In this document: piece by piece, positions 26,463-34,400 of the stretch
Layout of the letters: each line of letters opens with the position of its first letter
Position numbering within the stretch: position 1 is the first letter of the stretch
Assembly (NCBI GenBank): GCA_018402075.1
Contig: JAGYJP010000001.1
Location: forward strand, 682,001-746,000
Direction of reading: 5' to 3'
Length of the DNA stretch: 64,000 bases
Source of the DNA: Candidatus Nanopelagicales bacterium
Lineage (GTDB): Bacteria; Actinomycetota; Actinomycetes; S36-B12
Program-made: the position numbers and the translations under genes
The notes under the pieces: model-generated
The model's input: only the letters and a program-made list of their open reading frames with translations
Database searches by the model: none
Told to the model about the DNA's origin: nothing

Positions 26463-26793
26463 TGAACACTCCCAATGTCAAGAGATGAGGGCTGCACGGC
26501 GCAGCCCAAGGCGTCAATATAGTGGTGAGGGCCGTAGTGCACCCACCGAGGGGAATAGGCGAAACCTAGACAATCAGAATCACCACTCGGCCCCACCAGG
26601 AAACGTCACTCTCGCGGAATTTAACCCGAGTAACTTTAGCTGCGCTCCGTCCCACCCAGGACCCACGCAATAGGAGTACCTGACGAAAGCCTCCGTCATT
26701 GCTTGATATGCGATTTCAATCGAATTTCATTGGCTTTGCTGTTCGTTGATGTACGCCATGAATCATCCAGGGCTCAATGGGCTAAGGGCGCAA
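26463..26793. other. Intergenic region upstream of pntA
   Basis: About 330 bp with no gene on either strand that I can support. It contains the hairpin GGGCTGC (26489-26495) / GCAGCCC (26501-26507) in the pntA leader, and TATATT-like sequence just upstream that may be the -10 box. The rest is unassigned and includes the region downstream of the secreted-protein gene. Confidence 0.5.
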
Positions 26794-28254
26794 TTATCGC
26801 TTGCTGTTTACGATCTTTCGCTTGACTGGACCCAGCGCCTTGATCTGCTTCGCACGCAGATCTGAAGCCTGCGCATTTGTCAAGGCACGAATCTGAGTCA
26901 CGCTGAACTTCTTCAACGTAACTGGTTTCATGGCGCGCAAGGAAAGAGCAGGGATTTCCTGAATCTGTGTTGCACTGAAACCACTTCCCTGAGCCGGATT
27001 CAACGCTTTCACCTGCGCCGGGCTCATCACCGCGAACGCGGCCGGCGGCAACGCTGCCAACTCATCCGCAGTGAACCCTTGCACCTGCGTAGGTGTCACG
27101 CCCAGCATGAACTGCACCCGGCTGAGAGCCACTGGTGCAACCGGTGTTTCCGGCGCAGTTGGAGATGACACTGGTGTCACCGGTGTTGCCGGCGCAGCCG
27201 GAGCCGGAGCAGGCCCCGGAGCAGGTGCCGGAGCAGGTGCAGGTGCAGGTGCAGGTGCCGCCGCAACGGTGATGTTGATCGTTGCCGTTGCCGTCGTAGC
27301 CGGATCGGCGTTACCGGTCGCTGTCACGACATAGTTAGCAGCTACAACAGCTACAGTCGGTGTGCCCGAAATCTCACCCGTACCCGAGTTCAAGGACAAA
27401 CCAGTTGGCAATGTTGGAACGACTGTATAGGTGATGACTTCCGAACCAAACGCAACAGCCGTAAAGGTCACCGGCGTGATTGCCGTATTCACCATCGCCG
27501 ACACCGTACCCACAGACGGTGTTATCGCCGGCTCGAACATCCGTACCGGTCTCAAACTCCGGGAGAAATCCTTCTTTGACGTTTCGGTAGACGTCCCCGG
27601 CTGTCCCGTCGGAGCCCCCTGCATGAACACAGCAACAGCTCTAAGAACGTTCGTTCCCTGACTTGATGTGAGGTAAATGTATGCCTCCCCTGCTTGGTTG
27701 GTCGCATACACGCCGGTCAGCAGTGCCCTTTGGTCGTAGAGCGCCAACATCTCATCTCTTGACGGAAGGAACCAATCCGAGAAACCACCAACTGTCTTTG
27801 ACCGCACGTACTCAGCCGCATTATCTGTGCCGGTTGATGTACAACTTGCATCAATAGTTGCAGAGTTCGTCACCCCCGTTCCGATGGCTGTGCCGAGGCC
27901 CGGAATGTTCGCAGTCGAGATTTGGCACCATCGCGCGGTGCCATCCGGCGCGCTCCCATCCCAAGTGTCCGGAGCGGCCTCAAAGAATTTGCCCGTTGAG
28001 TTCCCCGCAGTAGTCGGAGTTATGAAAACAATGCCGCCTCCTGGACCTACGTCCCCGATAGTGGTTGTCGCTTGAGCTGGCCCGGCTATACCGACCGTTA
28101 AACCAGCAACGACAACTGCCATTGCTGAAAGCATGGCCATGAACTTACGAGCGGCTTGTTTCCGCCGCCCTGTCACAGACGCGGCAACCATCACTAGCGC
28201 GGACACGGTGGCTAGGAAAGTTTTTGAACGTACAGACGTTATAACTGACATCAC
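26794..28254 (-). CDS. Secreted DUF1566-like / Ig-like protein with Pro-Ala spacer and C-terminal repeats
   Basis: About 486 aa. The N-terminus contains two hydrophobic stretches; the second (VVVAGLTVGIAGPAQA) looks like the signal peptide, so translation may begin at an internal ATG near residue 39. Residues ~65-240 resemble DUF1566 (VGPGGGIVFI, GGFSDWFLPSRDEMLALYDQ, SLRPVRMF). A He_PIG-type domain follows (LPTGLSLNSGTGEISG). Next are a Pro-Ala spacer (~335-370) and Gln-Ile/Ala-Leu repeats such as FSATQIQEIPALSLRAMKP and FSVTQIRALTNAQASDLRAK. The 4-bp GTGA overlap with the upstream receiver-like ORF suggests coupling. It is the counterpart of the glycine-rich protein of module 1. Confidence 0.78.
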   Translation of the reverse strand: MMSVITSVRSKTFLATVSALVMVAASVTGRRKQAARKFMAMLSAMAVVVAGLTVGIAGPAQATTTIGDVGPGGGIVFITPTTAGNSTGKFFEAAPDTWDGSAPDGTARWCQISTANIPGLGTAIGTGVTNSATIDASCTSTGTDNAAEYVRSKTVGGFSDWFLPSRDEMLALYDQRALLTGVYATNQAGEAYIYLTSSQGTNVLRAVAVFMQGAPTGQPGTSTETSKKDFSRSLRPVRMFEPAITPSVGTVSAMVNTAITPVTFTAVAFGSEVITYTVVPTLPTGLSLNSGTGEISGTPTVAVVAANYVVTATGNADPATTATATINITVAAAPAPAPAPAPAPAPGPAPAPAAPATPVTPVSSPTAPETPVAPVALSRVQFMLGVTPTQVQGFTADELAALPPAAFAVMSPAQVKALNPAQGSGFSATQIQEIPALSLRAMKPVTLKKFSVTQIRALTNAQASDLRAKQIKALGPVKRKIVNSKR

Positions 28255-28565
28255 TGAGTTCCCATCATTGGAGGCGTAGCCCAGTGAGTTGGAGTGCTCA
28301 CCGAGGGTGAAGCCGGGTGCACAAACACGCTATGGGCCATCATGACTTCGGCCTTGGGCACAAATGAGTAGCCGATGCGCCGATCGATACCCGGATCGAT
28401 ACCCGGATCGATGCCGTTGAGGACGTTGCCTCCAACAGCGATGACATCGGTGGGTGGGACGCTGGACAGGCTCACGTTGATCTCCGACTGACCGGCCAAC
28501 GGGTCTCCCATGATCCCGCTCAATGCGGGATCATTCTCGACATAAATCAACGCGGAGGGACTCAC
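28251..28565 (-). pseudogene. Degenerate response-regulator receiver ORF, coupled to the secreted-protein gene
   Basis: 104 codons from a GTG at 28565. The start (ALIYVENDPALSGIMGDPLA) closely matches the opposite-strand regulator at 28816 (RLIYVENDPALLGVMSTILR), also at DNA level. After ~50 residues similarity fades; the phospho-acceptor block is missing and a short repeat GIDPGIDPGID appears. It looks like a decayed inverted duplicate of the receiver domain. However, the frame is intact and its TGA overlaps the next start (GTGA), so it may still be translated as a leader of the downstream gene. Confidence 0.6.
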
Positions 28566-28601
28566 CCGCCCACTTTGACAGGGAATTCACAGTCATCGGC
28601 T

Positions 28602-28623
28602 GGACTTCACATGTGTGAAGTCC
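28602..28623. promoter_or_regulatory. 10-bp-arm palindrome, candidate operator
   Basis: Arms GGACTTCACA and TGTGAAGTCC are perfectly complementary, separated by TG. The core TCACA-2 bp-TGTGA recurs at 28763-28774. The site lies 37 bp upstream of the receiver-like ORF and ~190 bp upstream of the response regulator. It could be an autoregulatory site of that regulator. Confidence 0.55.
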
Positions 28624-28762
28624 GCACGAGCGCGATGCCGCTTATCCCTGGCGCTTATCCCTGCCGCTTTGACTCCATGAATTCGCGCAGTATTACAGCC
28701 TTGAACGACCCCACCAATGCCTTCTCAGGGCGAACCTCGAGCCTGAAAAAGCAAGAGGTGCA

Positions 28763-28774
28763 TCACATATGTGA
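28763..28774. promoter_or_regulatory. Second TCACA-TA-TGTGA palindrome upstream of the response regulator
   Basis: Perfect 12-bp palindrome TCACATATGTGA, flanked by partially symmetric GTGCA/TGTGCA, 41 bp before the ATG of the regulator at 28816. It shares its core with the palindrome at 28602. Confidence 0.5.
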
Positions 28775-28815
28775 ATGTGCATGGGCTGGCGCCTTCAACT
28801 ATGCAAAGGTGCACC

Positions 28816-29490
28816 ATGCGAGCGACCCGCCTTATTTACGTGGAGAACGATCCGGCGCTCCTTGGTGTTATGTCGACCATTCTTCGAACTCAGCCGATGC
28901 TGGACTTGATCCTCGCTTCATCTGATCCACTCGAGGTTCTCGGTTCAGAGTCCGTGGAGCGAGCGGATGTTGCGCTGCTCGACCTAGCGTTGGGTCGAGA
29001 CACCCTCACCGGAATGGATCTAGGAATGGCGCTGCGCAACCGCAATCCCGACATCGGGATCGTGATCCACTCCCAGCACCCCATGAACAATGTGTCAAAG
29101 CAGGTTCCCGAGGCTCAGCGGATGGGTTGGTCGTATCTCGCGAAGTCTGGCACGTTGAAACCCAGCGAACTCACCGATCTCTTGCGGTCAACAGCCCTCG
29201 GCGTGAGCCACGATCGAATGCGTAGCGACGACACCGAAGACGACGATGGTTCCGAGTTACTCATCCAACTCACTCCACGGCAACGGGTAATCATGGGCTT
29301 AGCTTCCCTCGGCATGAGCGCGCCGGAGATTGGTGACCATATAGATCTCAGTCCGGATTCGGTGCGCAAGGACCTGTCCAAGGCGTATCAAACGCTTGTT
29401 CCTGACGGTGGCGCTGGTTCTGATGTTCGTACCAAAGCCGTAATGTCCTATCTTCGATTGATCGATGCCGACGAGTGGCGTGACTCGTGA
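28816..29490 (+). CDS. Response regulator with LuxR-type helix-turn-helix (module 2)
   Basis: 224 aa. The receiver begins RLIYVENDPALLGVM, with an END cluster instead of the usual DD. The phospho-acceptor region is ADVALLDLALG and the conserved lysine is probably in SYLAKSGTLK. The C-terminal helix-turn-helix reads LTPRQRVIMGLASLGMSAPE. The ATG at 28816 has AAAGG upstream; the frame stays open earlier but similarity starts here. Its TGA overlaps the kinase GTG. It is a paralogue of the regulator at 16079. Confidence 0.87.
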   Translation: MRATRLIYVENDPALLGVMSTILRTQPMLDLILASSDPLEVLGSESVERADVALLDLALGRDTLTGMDLGMALRNRNPDIGIVIHSQHPMNNVSKQVPEAQRMGWSYLAKSGTLKPSELTDLLRSTALGVSHDRMRSDDTEDDDGSELLIQLTPRQRVIMGLASLGMSAPEIGDHIDLSPDSVRKDLSKAYQTLVPDGGAGSDVRTKAVMSYLRLIDADEWRDS

Positions 29491-30686
29491 AGTCACCTCG
29501 GCTCAAAAAATCATCTTGGCGAATCTTAGGCCCGTGGCCCCTGCGCCCCGTACTTATCACGGTGACCATGGCGCTGTGGCTATCGGGAATTCGCAACAGT
29601 GAGCGGATCGCGAGCGGCAACTTTGAGATTGCATGGCTGACTGAGGGGACATCCGTATCAGTACTGATCGCGGTCGCGTGTGGTCTGGTCCTGCAGATCG
29701 GTGTTCTGTGGCAGCGGCGTTTCGGTGTTCGAGTGGTGTCCTACGTCGTCTTCGTTCTTCTTGCATCGATAACCATGATCGCGCTTCGAATCATCGTAGG
29801 CGATGTGGACTCCGCAGCCCTGGACAACGTTCCAACGGTCGTGGGAGCTGTCCTGCGTCTGGCCGCAGCCATGTTCCTGATCCTGATCATTACCGGTAGA
29901 GCAGGTGCGAAGTTGGCAAGCCAAGTAGTTCAGACGCAGAGTGCACTCAATCTGGCCCGAGCACAGCAGGGAATCCTGCTGCAAGGGGACGAATTCACTC
30001 GGCGGCAAATTTCCGGTGCCTTGCACGATCGAGTACAAGCTCGTCTGATCGCCGCTTGTCTTCAACTTCAGATGGTCGACGTTAAGAGGCCAGCAGAAAC
30101 TCGACGGACGCTGGATCACACGATCGCGCAGCTCGAGGAGATCCGTTCAGTAGACGTGCGTCGAATTGCGCGTGCCCTCAGCCCGAGTCTCGGCGAAGTG
30201 GATTTGGAATCGGCTCTGGACGAACTAGCGCTGCAATACGAACCGGGTATGAAGTCGACAATCACGGTCGACTCCGTGATTGAGAATAAGGAAACTCGTC
30301 CATCCGCCAACGTGCTGCTGGGTGCCTACCGGATTATCGAGCAAGCGCTGTTGAATTCCGCCGGCCATGGCGCCGCCCGACTGTGTGAGATCAACGTAAG
30401 AGTGGAAGACGACCTACTCGAACTGACGGTGAAAGACGACGGCCGCGGATTTGCGGGCCCACCGGACATGACGGGTTTCGGGTCGACGCTGATGACGACC
30501 TGGGCCAATTCACTCGGCGGCTCTTGGAACTGGCAGCACGGAAAGACGACGGGTGTTGTGCTTTCTGCGCGTCTGGCACTCAAACGAACTGACTTCATGG
30601 AACCCGACGTCACGATGTCCCATCGTTGGGTGGGTAACCAACCCAACAAGACGGGAATCTCGCGGAACACTAAAAAAGGTGCGTAA
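29487..30686 (+). CDS. Membrane sensor histidine kinase (module 2)
   Basis: 399 aa. Four predicted membrane helices in residues ~20-140, then a coiled-coil linker. The HisKA_3-type dimerisation region has the His in RRQISGALHDRVQARL, and the HATPase_c domain shows YRIIEQALLNSAGHG, VKDDGRGF and GFGSTLMTTW. No extracytoplasmic sensor domain is visible. It starts with GTG overlapping the regulator stop by 4 bp. The C-terminal ~30 residues (MEPDVTMSHRW onward) are a non-conserved tail. It partners the module 2 regulator. Confidence 0.86.
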   Translation: MKSPRLKKSSWRILGPWPLRPVLITVTMALWLSGIRNSERIASGNFEIAWLTEGTSVSVLIAVACGLVLQIGVLWQRRFGVRVVSYVVFVLLASITMIALRIIVGDVDSAALDNVPTVVGAVLRLAAAMFLILIITGRAGAKLASQVVQTQSALNLARAQQGILLQGDEFTRRQISGALHDRVQARLIAACLQLQMVDVKRPAETRRTLDHTIAQLEEIRSVDVRRIARALSPSLGEVDLESALDELALQYEPGMKSTITVDSVIENKETRPSANVLLGAYRIIEQALLNSAGHGAARLCEINVRVEDDLLELTVKDDGRGFAGPPDMTGFGSTLMTTWANSLGGSWNWQHGKTTGVVLSARLALKRTDFMEPDVTMSHRWVGNQPNKTGISRNTKKGA

Positions 30687-30762
30687 GGAAGTCCGAGACA
30701 CAACGTTCAGATCCACAGTCATCAGAGAAGGTGTCAAGGATTAGCCGAAACAACACATTTCT

Positions 30763-30810
30763 TTGGAGCCGCCTCGGGGATTTGAACCCCGGACCTACGC
30801 ATTACGAGTG
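30763..30810. repeat. Distal attachment site: 48-bp copy of the tRNA-Thr 3' half
   Basis: Identical over 48 bp to 34251-34298, i.e. the CCA end, T arm and anticodon part of tRNA-Thr. After the match the rest of the tRNA is not preserved. This is the standard trace left by integration of an element into the 3' end of a tRNA gene. Confidence 0.9.
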
Positions 30811-31293
30811 ATTTTTCATCCCCCTATGACGACTCGATGACACAAAATTCCTCACAGATCTAGCACAGGGATGAACGGTCCACCTACACACATGTACGAC
30901 GGTTCAGGTTTTGGATACCGTTTCCTGAATGGTTGCGGGCTATCGAAACTAGGTCGGTATCTTAGTGCTACTTGCTCCAAATGGAGAACAGAGTGTTATC
31001 ACCGGAAAGGAGTGTGGACATCCCAGCGGGAATGAAAATCATCCGCACTCCATTGATCCCCATGTTGCTCGCACATGCGTTGGACGGCCGTCCAAGGATT
31101 GGGTAGGTCCGCGCGGTGACCGCATCAATGTCCGCGGCCGATCAGCGCAAGACCGCCATGCCGACCGGTTTGCGTCAGGTGCTGTTGTCGTGGCACGTTG
31201 GGCCGTAAATGCGCCTCAGGGATGGCGAAGTGGTCGACATGCGGATAGGACGTAAAGGCAAATAAATCTTCTGGCAAGCGTATTCTTTAAGGT
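30811..31293. other. Island left flank without a convincing gene
   Basis: About 480 bp. Frames here are short or lack ribosome sites. A short frame near 31127 (MSAADQRKTAMPTGLRQVLL) stops quickly, and the region looks like the decayed end of earlier island cargo. No integrase motif (R..HxxR..Y) was seen. Confidence 0.45.
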
Positions 31294-31482
31294 GTGGATA
31301 TCCCCTCTATTCCAGATCAAGCACAGCCAAATCCGTCCGCTAGTTCCGAAGACTGGCGTGGAGTGGACATCGCCCAGATTCGACGTCAAATTCAAATGAC
31401 TCCTGCGGAACGTCTTCGTCACATGACGCAAGTAACGAACCAGATGAGACGGATCCAACGAGCTGCGCATCGTGGACGCTGA
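31294..31482 (+). CDS. Small partner protein upstream of nucleotidyltransferase
   Basis: 62 aa from a GTG. An N-terminal disordered part is followed by a helical basic end, MTPAERLRHMTQVTNQMRRI then QRAAHRGR. Such short proteins with a TPxERL motif commonly precede nucleotidyltransferase genes. It overlaps the next gene by 11 bp, indicating coupling. It may act as the partner in an AbiE-like or toxin-antitoxin-like pair; this is inference from arrangement only. Confidence 0.6.
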   Translation: MDIPSIPDQAQPNPSASSEDWRGVDIAQIRRQIQMTPAERLRHMTQVTNQMRRIQRAAHRGR

Positions 31483-32032
31483 GGAAGCCTCGGGTGTTGA
31501 GTTTCTCCCGTGGGAAATCATGCGCATCCTTAATGAAGAAGACGTCCACTACGTGGTCATCGGAGGAATCGCAGCTGTGCTCCACGGATCATCATTGCCA
31601 ACACAAGATGTGGACATTCTTCCGCTTCGTGATGAGGGGAATCTTGATCGGCTTGGCCGAGCCCTCACCCGAATGGGTGCCCAGATCCGAACAACTCAAG
31701 ATCCAATTGCGACACCCATCGACGGACCTTTCCTTAATGCAATGCCGCTCATGTTGAACCTCGTCACAAAGTTCGGGGACCTAGATCTTGCATTCGATCC
31801 CGCAGGGCCCAGGACAGGATTCAATGACTGGAATGCCAACGCCACCGCACTAGATATAGGCGACAACCTCATTGTTCGTGTTGCGGCACTTGCCGATGTC
31901 ATTGATTCGAAAGCGGCGGCAAATCGGTTAAAAGATCAACGCGCACTCCCCTACTTGGAGTCACTGCAAGAGCAACTACGAGACGAGGCTACGCGCGGAT
32001 CAGGTGCAGCAATGCCCGACCCTGAGCCCTAA
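31472..32032 (+). CDS. Nucleotidyltransferase-fold protein (AbiEii/MNT-like)
   Basis: 186 aa from GTG 31472. The N-terminal half has the nucleotidyltransferase pattern VVIGGIAAVLHGSSLPTQDV with the DxD-type DVDILP, then a further acidic strand DLDLAF that could complete the metal site. The C-terminal part is helical and Leu-rich. Such proteins occur in type IV toxin-antitoxin or abortive-infection modules on islands. The overlapping small gene upstream and the location inside a tRNA island fit this, but toxicity is unproven. Confidence 0.7.
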   Translation: MDAEEASGVEFLPWEIMRILNEEDVHYVVIGGIAAVLHGSSLPTQDVDILPLRDEGNLDRLGRALTRMGAQIRTTQDPIATPIDGPFLNAMPLMLNLVTKFGDLDLAFDPAGPRTGFNDWNANATALDIGDNLIVRVAALADVIDSKAAANRLKDQRALPYLESLQEQLRDEATRGSGAAMPDPEP

Positions 32033-32310
32033 GCCCCAAGCGCGCGCAGTAGACAAAACGTGAGTGGGGCTGAAGAGTTCCGGGTGATGCTTGACACGCT
32101 CTGGACTATTCATCACAACGCCTCATGGGTTTTCTCAGCATGCCTGCATGGTGATTCACCCTGTTTCAGTGCATTTCAGTGTGGATTGTTAGACAAAATG
32201 TTAGACAGGTCGTTCAATAATTTCCCGTCGGAAGTGCCAGAGATGGGTGTAAACCGGCGACGCCGTGCCCCCGGACGATCGTTGACGAGTCGAGACGTCA
32301 GGCCACGTCT

Positions 32311-32721
32311 GCAACTGGCCTAATTGCGATCTACGGCAGTCCCACGTACATTCGAATGGACAACGGCACCGAAATGACCTGCAACTCCGAAGCGGACTGG
32401 TGCAGGTTCAGTCCAACCGGGATCATTTTCATCGATCCCGGGTCGCCGTGGCAGAACCCATTCATCGAATCATTTAACGGCAAACTCCGCGATGAACTCT
32501 TAGCCGTGGAGCAGTTCCACACCCTGCTAGAAGCAAAAATAATGGCCAAGGACCACCGTCAGGACTACAACCAGTACCGCCCGCACTCCTCATTAGGCCA
32601 CCTAACACCCAACGAGTTCATGCTAAATTGGCAAACCAACAACCCGGGACTCGACGACACTGGCACACTAACCGGGGGCAGGTCAATGTCCTTCCTTCTG
32701 AGCGAGGAAGAATTACGCTGA
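32311..32721 (+). pseudogene. IS3-family transposase, 3' remnant
   Basis: The frame encodes only the C-terminal part of an rve integrase core: IAIYGSPTYIRMDNGTEMTC with the second catalytic Asp (DNG), GSPWQNPFIESFNGKLRDEL with the catalytic Glu, and YNQYRPHSSLGHLTPNEF. The first Asp, orfA and the 5' half of orfB are missing, and no terminal inverted repeats are recognisable. It is a truncated, inactive insertion-sequence relic. Its stop overlaps the ATG of the ltrA-like gene by one base. Confidence 0.85.
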
Positions 32722-33893
32722 TGAGCGCACCCGACGAGCACCGTCACAATCGAGTGGTCGGGGCCCCGCATGCGGTCACCCCGCTCGAGCTGTTCTTCGA
32801 CCTCGTCTTCGTCTTCGCCCTCACCCAGGTGACGACCCTCCTCGCCGACGACCTCACCTGGCTCGGCATGCTGCGGGGCTTCGCCGTACTGGCGGTGATC
32901 TGGTGGGCGTGGGTTGGCTATTCCTGGCTGACCAACTCGGTACGCATCGACGACGACGTGGTGTCGCGCCTGGTGATCATGATGGCGATGCTCGCCATGC
33001 TCGTGGTCGGGTTGGCGGCGCCCGGGGCCTTCGGCGAGTATGCGCTCCTGTTCGGCGCCGCCTACTTCGTGGTGCGGGTCCTGCACGTCCTGCTGTACGT
33101 GGTCGCGACCCGTGGTGACAGCGATGTGTTCGGTGCGGTGCTGAGGCTCACCCCGGGAATGCTGACGGGGGCGACCTTGATCCTGGCTGCTGGGTTCGTG
33201 TCGCCGGGACCTATTCGGGCCGTGCTGTGGGCACTGGCGATCATCATCGACTTCGGCACGCCGCTGGTGGTGGGCACCTCCGGCTGGAAGGTCGACGCGG
33301 GCCACTTCACCGAGCGGCACGGACTCATCATCATCATTGCGCTGGGCGAATCCGTGGTGGCCCTCGGCGTCAGCGCCGCGGGGGAGGAGCTTTCCGGTGG
33401 AGTCGTGACGGCGGCCGCGCTGGGTGTCGCCGTGGTCTGCGCAATGTGGTGGCTCTACTTCGACGTGGTGGCCGTGGTGGCAGAGCGGGTGCTCGCGTCC
33501 CTGACCGGACGTAAGCAGGCGAGCATGGCGCGTGACTCGTACAGCTACATCCACCTGTTCATGGTGTTCGGCATCGTGCTGGTCGCGCTGGGGCTGGAGA
33601 AGACCCTGCTCGACCTTGACGCGCCCCTGAAGACGATTGTTTCCGTGGCGCTGTTCGGTGGGATGGCTCTGTATCTCGTGGCGCACGTTGCCTTCCGCCT
33701 GCGCAACATTCACACGGTCAACGTTCAAAGACTCGTCGTCGCGGTAATTCTGATCGCGCTGATCCCGGTCGGCTTGCTGCTGCCGGCCCTGACCTCGCTG
33801 GGCATTTTGACCGGGGTCCTCATCGCGCTGGTGACCTACGAGGCGATTCGCTTCCGCGAGAACCGTCACCGCATTCGCTTCGACGAGCACTGA
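32721..33893 (+). CDS. LtrA-like (low temperature requirement A) membrane protein
   Basis: 390 aa, about 11 predicted membrane helices. The family start is clear: VTPLELFFDLVFVFALTQVT. Other LtrA features are ERHGLIIIIALGESVVALG and YSYIHLFMVFGIVLVALGLE. The molecular function of LtrA proteins is not established. The gene is distinctly GC-richer than its surroundings (a sampled 60-bp line is 65% G+C), and sits behind a transposase remnant in the tRNA island, so it is a recent acquisition from a high-GC actinobacterium. The ATG at 32721 is chosen over the frame's upstream extension inside the transposase. Confidence 0.88.
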   Translation: MSAPDEHRHNRVVGAPHAVTPLELFFDLVFVFALTQVTTLLADDLTWLGMLRGFAVLAVIWWAWVGYSWLTNSVRIDDDVVSRLVIMMAMLAMLVVGLAAPGAFGEYALLFGAAYFVVRVLHVLLYVVATRGDSDVFGAVLRLTPGMLTGATLILAAGFVSPGPIRAVLWALAIIIDFGTPLVVGTSGWKVDAGHFTERHGLIIIIALGESVVALGVSAAGEELSGGVVTAAALGVAVVCAMWWLYFDVVAVVAERVLASLTGRKQASMARDSYSYIHLFMVFGIVLVALGLEKTLLDLDAPLKTIVSVALFGGMALYLVAHVAFRLRNIHTVNVQRLVVAVILIALIPVGLLLPALTSLGILTGVLIALVTYEAIRFRENRHRIRFDEH

Positions 33894-34251
33894 AGGTCCC
33901 GGCCCGGTCTGTTTCCCAAGCCTGTCGGGAGTTCGACGGATCCGCCTACATGATCTTCGGCACACCCACGCCACATGGCTCCTATAGGCAGGTGAACACC
34001 TATACGTGGTGGCTGAACGACTCGGACATACAGACCCGCAAACAACCTCACGTATTTACGCACACGTAAGTCCAGATCAGCGATCCGGTGTTGCCAATGT
34101 GTACGCCAGAGTTCGTGATGGAATCCAGTAAGAACTTAATCTGAGATTTATTTGGACAAAAAGTTAGAAGAAAAGTTAGAAAAGGGCATATATCAAAATA
34201 CGGATGGCCCCGGTTTGAGAGGTATTCCCTCACAAACAGGGTCATTTCCAT
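33894..34251. other. Island right flank without a convincing gene
   Basis: About 360 bp between ltrA and the tRNA. This is where an integrase gene is usually found, but neither strand shows one; the minus-strand frame ending at 34048 has no family resemblance. It is AT-rich near 34140-34200. Confidence 0.45.
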
Positions 34252-34326
34252 TGGAGCCGCCTCGGGGATTTGAACCCCGGACCTACGCATTACGAGTGCG
34301 TTGCTCTACCCCTGAGCTAAGGCGGC
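34252..34326 (-). tRNA. tRNA-Thr (anticodon CGT), CCA end encoded
   Basis: 75 nt including CCA. The acceptor stem GCCGCCT pairs with AGGCGGC, the D arm region reads AGCTCAGGGGTAGAGC, the anticodon arm is CGCA-CTCGTAA-TGCG giving anticodon CGT (codon ACG), and the T arm is CCGGG-GTTCAAA-TCCCCG-like. The 3' half is the integration target of the adjacent island. Confidence 0.96.
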
Positions 34327-34400
34327 GTGCTCCTTGTGAGAGCCCGCCTAGACTACTGGTGCTCATGGGTGTTCCATGCGAGGGTAGAGGAGGGTCAGCC

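Larger units (their letters stand above)
30763..34298. mobile_element. Integrated genomic island in tRNA-Thr, bounded by 48-bp direct repeats
   Basis: About 3.5 kb between the two att copies. The intact tRNA is at the right end with its 3' side facing the element, the expected geometry. Contents: a small ORF plus nucleotidyltransferase pair, the 3' part of an IS3-type transposase, and a GC-rich ltrA-like gene. There is no recognisable integrase, so the island is probably a deletion remnant and immobile by itself. Confidence 0.8.

Noticed and set aside
30763..30810. A second tRNA gene
   Set aside because: Only the 3' half matches tRNA-Thr; the acceptor 5' strand and D arm are missing, so it is an attachment-site copy.
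32565..33974. 469-codon minus-strand frame opposite the ltrA-like gene
   Set aside because: It is a shadow of a GC-rich gene: composition is His/Gln/Arg/Asp-rich with no domain, while the plus strand encodes a clear LtrA membrane protein.
34048..34290. Minus-strand frame next to the tRNA as an integrase remnant
   Set aside because: The translation has no tyrosine-recombinase motif; its start is the tRNA 3' end translated.
34152..34400. Upstream extension of the ParB-like gene
   Set aside because: It reads through the tRNA gene on the other strand; GTG 34401 has a clear ribosome site.
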